Below are positions 6,397 through 8,552 of a DNA stretch of 8,552 nucleotides, piece after piece. The notes under the pieces were generated by a model. That model was not told the origin of the DNA and did no database searches. It was given only the letters and a program-made list of their open reading frames with translations. The position numbers were made by a program, and so were the translations under genes. Every line of letters starts with the position of its first letter. The first letter of the stretch is position 1. Where the stretch lies: the NCBI GenBank assembly GCA_050486105.1, contig JBJHCR010000284.1, forward strand, positions 1 to 8,552. Direction: 5' to 3'. The stretch is from JAEXNA01 sp050486105 (GTDB taxonomy: Bacteria > Vulcanimicrobiota > Xenobia > Xenobiales > JADMJV01).

Positions 6397-7421
6397 CGAG
6401 CTTGGAGGCTCACGGTTTCCGCAATCCTGCGGGCCAATTCAAATAACGCTTTGGCCGGAGGGGAGTCGGGTTCGTGCAGAACTACCGGGCAGCCGGCGTC
6501 ACCAGCCTTCCGGAGGCTAGAATTCAAGGGGATTCTTCCCAGCACCGGGAGCCCCAAGTTGGCGGCTGCAAGGTCGGCGCCTCCGTGGGCAAAGATGTCA
6601 TCTCGGGCCCCGCATTCAGGGCAGCAATAGTAGCTCATGTTTTCCACCATCCCCAAGATCGGTACTCCCAACTTGGTGAACATGCCCACCGCTTTGGTGG
6701 CCACGTCTAGGGCTAGGTCTTGAGGAGTGGAAACGACCACTGCTCCCGTGATTTCCACCGTTTGGGAAAGCGAAAGGGAGACATCTCCGGTCCCAGGGGG
6801 CAAGTCTATGATTAAGAAGTCGGTAGGGCCCCACTCCACGTCTCGACAGAACTGCTGCATCATTCCATGCAGCATTGGGCCTCTCCAGATGACCGACTCC
6901 CCCGGTTTCATCAAGAAGCCCATGGACATGAGCTTGATTCCGTGGGCCTCAACCGGCAAAATTCTCTTGTCCCGAACCTTGACTTGCTCTTTCTCCACCC
7001 CGAGCAAGAGTGGCTGGCTCGGACCATAAATGTCGGCGTCCATCACTGCGGCCTTTAGGCCGAAGGTGTTCAGGGCTGCTGCCAAGTTGCAGGCCACCGT
7101 GGATTTGCCAACCCCTCCCTTTCCCGAAGCCACGGCAATGATGTTCTTCGCTTCACTCAAGAGGTTCGATCCCAGCCCTTTGGGGGTCGCCGCCTGATTT
7201 CTAAGAAAGGTCACTTCAACGGGTTTGCCCACCGCCTCAAGGATCAAGTCCCGAAGCTGCTGATCTCGGTCGATGGCCGGTGATGGAAGGTCCAAAGTTA
7301 GACGGATTTTCCCCTCCGGATCTTGCTCTAGGTTCGCGATCAGGCCCAATTGGGCGAAGGTCTCCTGGGTTTCTGGGTAAACCAGGCTTTCGATCATGTC
7401 TCTCAGTTCAGGATGGTTCAA
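6360..7421 (-). CDS. mrp: Mrp/ApbC family P-loop ATPase, Fe-S cluster carrier
   Basis: Mrp/NBP35-type ATPase that binds and delivers Fe-S clusters to apo-proteins in the cytoplasm; 353 residues, the usual length. A divergent MIP18-like domain (about 1-75) precedes the ATPase. The deviant Walker A is GKGGVGKST (100-108), the A' region is DADIYGPSQP (128-137), and the switch motif is IIDLPPGTGDV (204-214). The cluster-binding CPEC (C267, C270) is followed by the family sequence IFAHGGA. The start is TTG at 7421-7419, overlapping the upstream stop (TGA at 7420-7418) in a TTGA junction, with GAGGA a few nt upstream. The first ATG is residue 9. The overlap implies translational coupling to the acidic-tail gene. 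The 3' end overlaps rnd. Confidence 0.95.
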   Translation of the reverse strand: MNHPELRDMIESLVYPETQETFAQLGLIANLEQDPEGKIRLTLDLPSPAIDRDQQLRDLILEAVGKPVEVTFLRNQAATPKGLGSNLLSEAKNIIAVASGKGGVGKSTVACNLAAALNTFGLKAAVMDADIYGPSQPLLLGVEKEQVKVRDKRILPVEAHGIKLMSMGFLMKPGESVIWRGPMLHGMMQQFCRDVEWGPTDFLIIDLPPGTGDVSLSLSQTVEITGAVVVSTPQDLALDVATKAVGMFTKLGVPILGMVENMSYYCCPECGARDDIFAHGGADLAAANLGLPVLGRIPLNSSLRKAGDAGCPVVLHEPDSPPAKALFELARRIAETVSLQARQSELELAGSSA

Positions 7422-7964
7422 AGCTCTTCCTCATCGTCGTGTTCGGTCTCGTCCTCTAGGGAGGATTCGGGGTCTTGATTCTCGGGTTCTTGCTCTTCGT
7501 CTTCGAAGCTCTCATCGGATTCGGTATCTTGGTCGATGAGGAGAAGCAGTTCAAAAAAGTCCGTCAGGGCCTCTCGGGAAGCGGGGTTGTCCAACACCAT
7601 GTTTGTGAGCTTGTCTTGGAGCAGCGGGTATCCGGGTTTTTTCNNNNNNNNNNTTCTTAAAGGACTCCCCGTATTCTTGATCGATCACCGAATCGATCAG
7701 TTTTTCGGTGGCTTCTTGAAGAAAGGTTTCTGAGTCCACATCGAGTTGGGCCAGATGAGAACGCATGGATTGCAGCATCTTTTCGTCTTTACTCAGGGCT
7801 AGCTTCTTGGCGTGCTGACTCGGCGTATAGACATCTGAGGCTTGCTCCGTAGCATCAGCCAAGCCCGCCTGTTTGAGGGCTTTCTTCTGGGCTTTGAGCC
7901 ACTCAGTACTGAAGGGGGCATGCACCCCTGGGTTGATGGGCCCGGTCGGTCCAGTCGCCACCAT
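7418..7964 (-). CDS. Uncharacterised acidic-tail protein coupled to mrp, split by an N-run
   Basis: Removing the 10 Ns gives one continuous 537-nt frame (178 residues); counting them literally shifts the frame, so the break is an assembly artefact. I recognise no family. The N-terminus (MVATGPTGPINPG) is Gly/Pro-rich. A helical middle contains SKDEKMLQSMRSHL and FLQEATEKLIDSVIDQEYG. After the gap come KKPGYPLLQDKLTNMVL and FFELLLL, then a tail of about 39 residues in which 22 are Asp or Glu. No signal peptide or membrane helix is seen. The upstream AGGAGG is only 2 nt from ATG 7964; the next codon, GTG 7961, has a more normal 5-nt spacing and may be the true start. The TGA overlaps the mrp start, so the two are probably co-expressed. 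A flagellar or Mrp-related role would be guesswork. Confidence 0.75.
7644..7653. other. Assembly gap (10 Ns)
   Basis: A run of exactly 10 Ns joins two contig ends. The left flank ends in TTTTTTC and the right begins TTCTTAA, so the contigs may simply abut or overlap by TTC; either closes the gene here in frame. The length 10 is a placeholder, not a measured distance. Confidence 0.95.
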
Positions 7965-8084
7965 TACCTCCTCGATCCGCGGATTAGCGTTCTCGCTAGG
8001 TCGGTCCTTTCCTCGCCCTCCGGGAGGTTTCCCGCCCCAGGGTGAGCAGAAAGTGCTAACTTGGTCTGTTTTTCGCCTTTTGTG

Positions 8085-8113
8085 TTGAGGAGACTCGACA
8101 ACGGTGTTAATAT
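8085..8113 (+). promoter_or_regulatory. Probable flgB promoter (extended -10)
   Basis: TTGAGG at 8085-8090 (4/6 to TTGACA), a 17-nt spacer, and TAATAT at 8108-8113 (4/6 to TATAAT) with an upstream TG at 8105-8106 that makes an extended -10. Transcription would start near 8120, leaving a leader of about 100 nt before flgB. Confidence 0.5.
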
Positions 8114-8126
8114 TCTGTTAACACCG
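8102..8126. promoter_or_regulatory. 9-bp inverted repeat over the flgB promoter, candidate operator
   Basis: CGGTGTTAA (8102-8110) and TTAACACCG (8118-8126) are perfect inverted copies around a 7-bp centre. The dyad covers the proposed -10 and transcription start, the usual site for a dimeric repressor. It does not match the operators I know well, such as CIRCE or the LexA box. Confidence 0.5.
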
Positions 8127-8176
8127 GTTCAATGAATCAGAAACATGATAGCTCTAGAATGAAAGTGTAAGAGAAG

Positions 8177-8196
8177 CCGAAGGTTGTGATCTTCGG
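8177..8196 (+). promoter_or_regulatory. Hairpin in the flgB leader
   Basis: CCGAAG (8177-8182) pairs with CTTCGG (8191-8196), plus an inner G-T wobble, around a 6-nt loop. It ends 11 nt before the AGGAGG ribosome-binding site (8208-8213). It lacks a T-tract, so it is not a terminator; it may affect mRNA stability or translation. Confidence 0.35.
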
Positions 8197-8220
8197 ACCA
8201 CGCAAGCAGGAGGAACGAAA

Positions 8221-8552
8221 TTGGGTAAGCCCTTTCAAATTGTCGACACGACGTTTTTCGAGAAAGCGATGGATGCCACCGCCCTTCGCGGCCAAGTCAT
8301 CTCCAACAACCTCGCCAATGTCAACAACAAGGACTATCAGGCCAAGTCTGTGCAGTTCGATAGCTTCTTGCGGGAAGCGGTCGATAGCGATGGCGCTAAG
8401 GGTAAAAAAGGCTCGTTCTCTTTTCAGAGTAAACTCCCTCAGCATATGCAACTCGAAGATGTAGGCGGCTGGACCAAGGCCTCCTTGAAGCCCAAGATTG
8501 AAAACGTCGATGGTGCTATCGATGTGAATACCGAAATGGCGAGCCTCGCCAA
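8221..8552 (+). CDS. flgB: Flagellar basal-body rod protein FlgB, N-terminal part
   Basis: Proximal rod subunit of the flagellar basal body, exported by the flagellar type III system and assembled in the periplasm. The 110 visible residues contain the rod-family signature in ATALRGQVISNNLANVNNKDYQAK (about 19-42, PF00460 type), then a variable linker and the conserved VDGAIDVNTEMASLA (96-110), after which the helical C-terminus should follow beyond the window. FlgB is usually 130-150 residues, so about three quarters is present. The start is TTG at 8221 with AGGAGG 7 nt upstream. As usual for the family, there is no cleavable signal peptide. flgC and fliE would be expected next. Confidence 0.92.
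   Translation, partial: MGKPFQIVDTTFFEKAMDATALRGQVISNNLANVNNKDYQAKSVQFDSFLREAVDSDGAKGKKGSFSFQSKLPQHMQLEDVGGWTKASLKPKIENVDGAIDVNTEMASLA

Noticed and set aside
7551..7660. The literal frame through the Ns (EKTRIPAAPRQAHK...) as the C-terminus of the acidic-tail protein
   Set aside because: It is the shifted shadow of the true frame, which gives KKPGYPLLQDKL and runs to the mrp overlap; the frame change is caused by the placeholder gap length.
8050..8062. AAGTGCTAA, resembling one half of a CIRCE (HrcA) operator
   Set aside because: The matching TTAGCACTC half nine bases upstream is absent, and no heat-shock gene is adjacent.
8155..8183. GCCGAAGG as a sigma-28 flagellar -10 element before flgB
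   Set aside because: There is no TAAA at the required 15-nt distance and the last bases do not match GCCGATAA; the segment is better explained as a hairpin arm.

Overview
The window looks like ordinary chromosomal DNA from an uncultured, motile (flagellated) bacterium, recovered as a draft or metagenome scaffold. It holds a run of 10 Ns at 7644-7653. Base composition is moderate, slightly GC-rich by eye. GTG and TTG starts are common: GTG for the LON-domain gene; TTG for the zinc-ribbon gene, mrp and flgB. The one clear housekeeping promoter is close to a textbook sigma-70 consensus. I cannot name the phylum from sequence alone. Nothing indicates phage, plasmid, CRISPR or an intact insertion sequence.

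Layout, left to right. (1) Dihydrolipoamide dehydrogenase (lpdA, minus) runs off the left edge, with a possible frame problem at its C-terminus and a likely next-gene start at 17. (2) A divergent stand-alone LON-domain protein (plus, 1604-2305) follows. (3) On the minus strand, a SAM-dependent methyltransferase (3630-4622) lies 89 bp upstream of a zinc-ribbon protein (2359-3540). The latter has an acidic hexapeptide repeat and a duplicated 20-residue motif, and I do not recognise it. (4) tRNA-Leu(GAG) (minus, 4753-4839) sits between a near-perfect promoter and a 14-bp hairpin. (5) A roughly 370-bp stretch (4840-5214) has no recognisable gene but is open in several frames. (6) Ribonuclease D (rnd, plus, 5215-6396) overlaps tail-to-tail with the P-loop Fe-S carrier mrp (minus, 6360-7421). 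(7) Upstream of mrp, and translationally coupled to it, is an unknown small protein with an acidic tail (7418-7964) that the N-run cuts. (8) A divergent intergenic region with a promoter and overlapping inverted repeat precedes the start of flgB (plus, 8221 to the right edge), the first part of a probable flagellar rod operon.

Most genes serve unrelated housekeeping roles: 2-oxoacid dehydrogenase, RNA processing, Fe-S delivery, tRNA and flagellum. The less ordinary parts are the two uncharacterised acidic proteins, the putative operator on the flgB promoter, and the open stretch between tRNA-Leu and rnd. I saw no convincing new multi-gene system.
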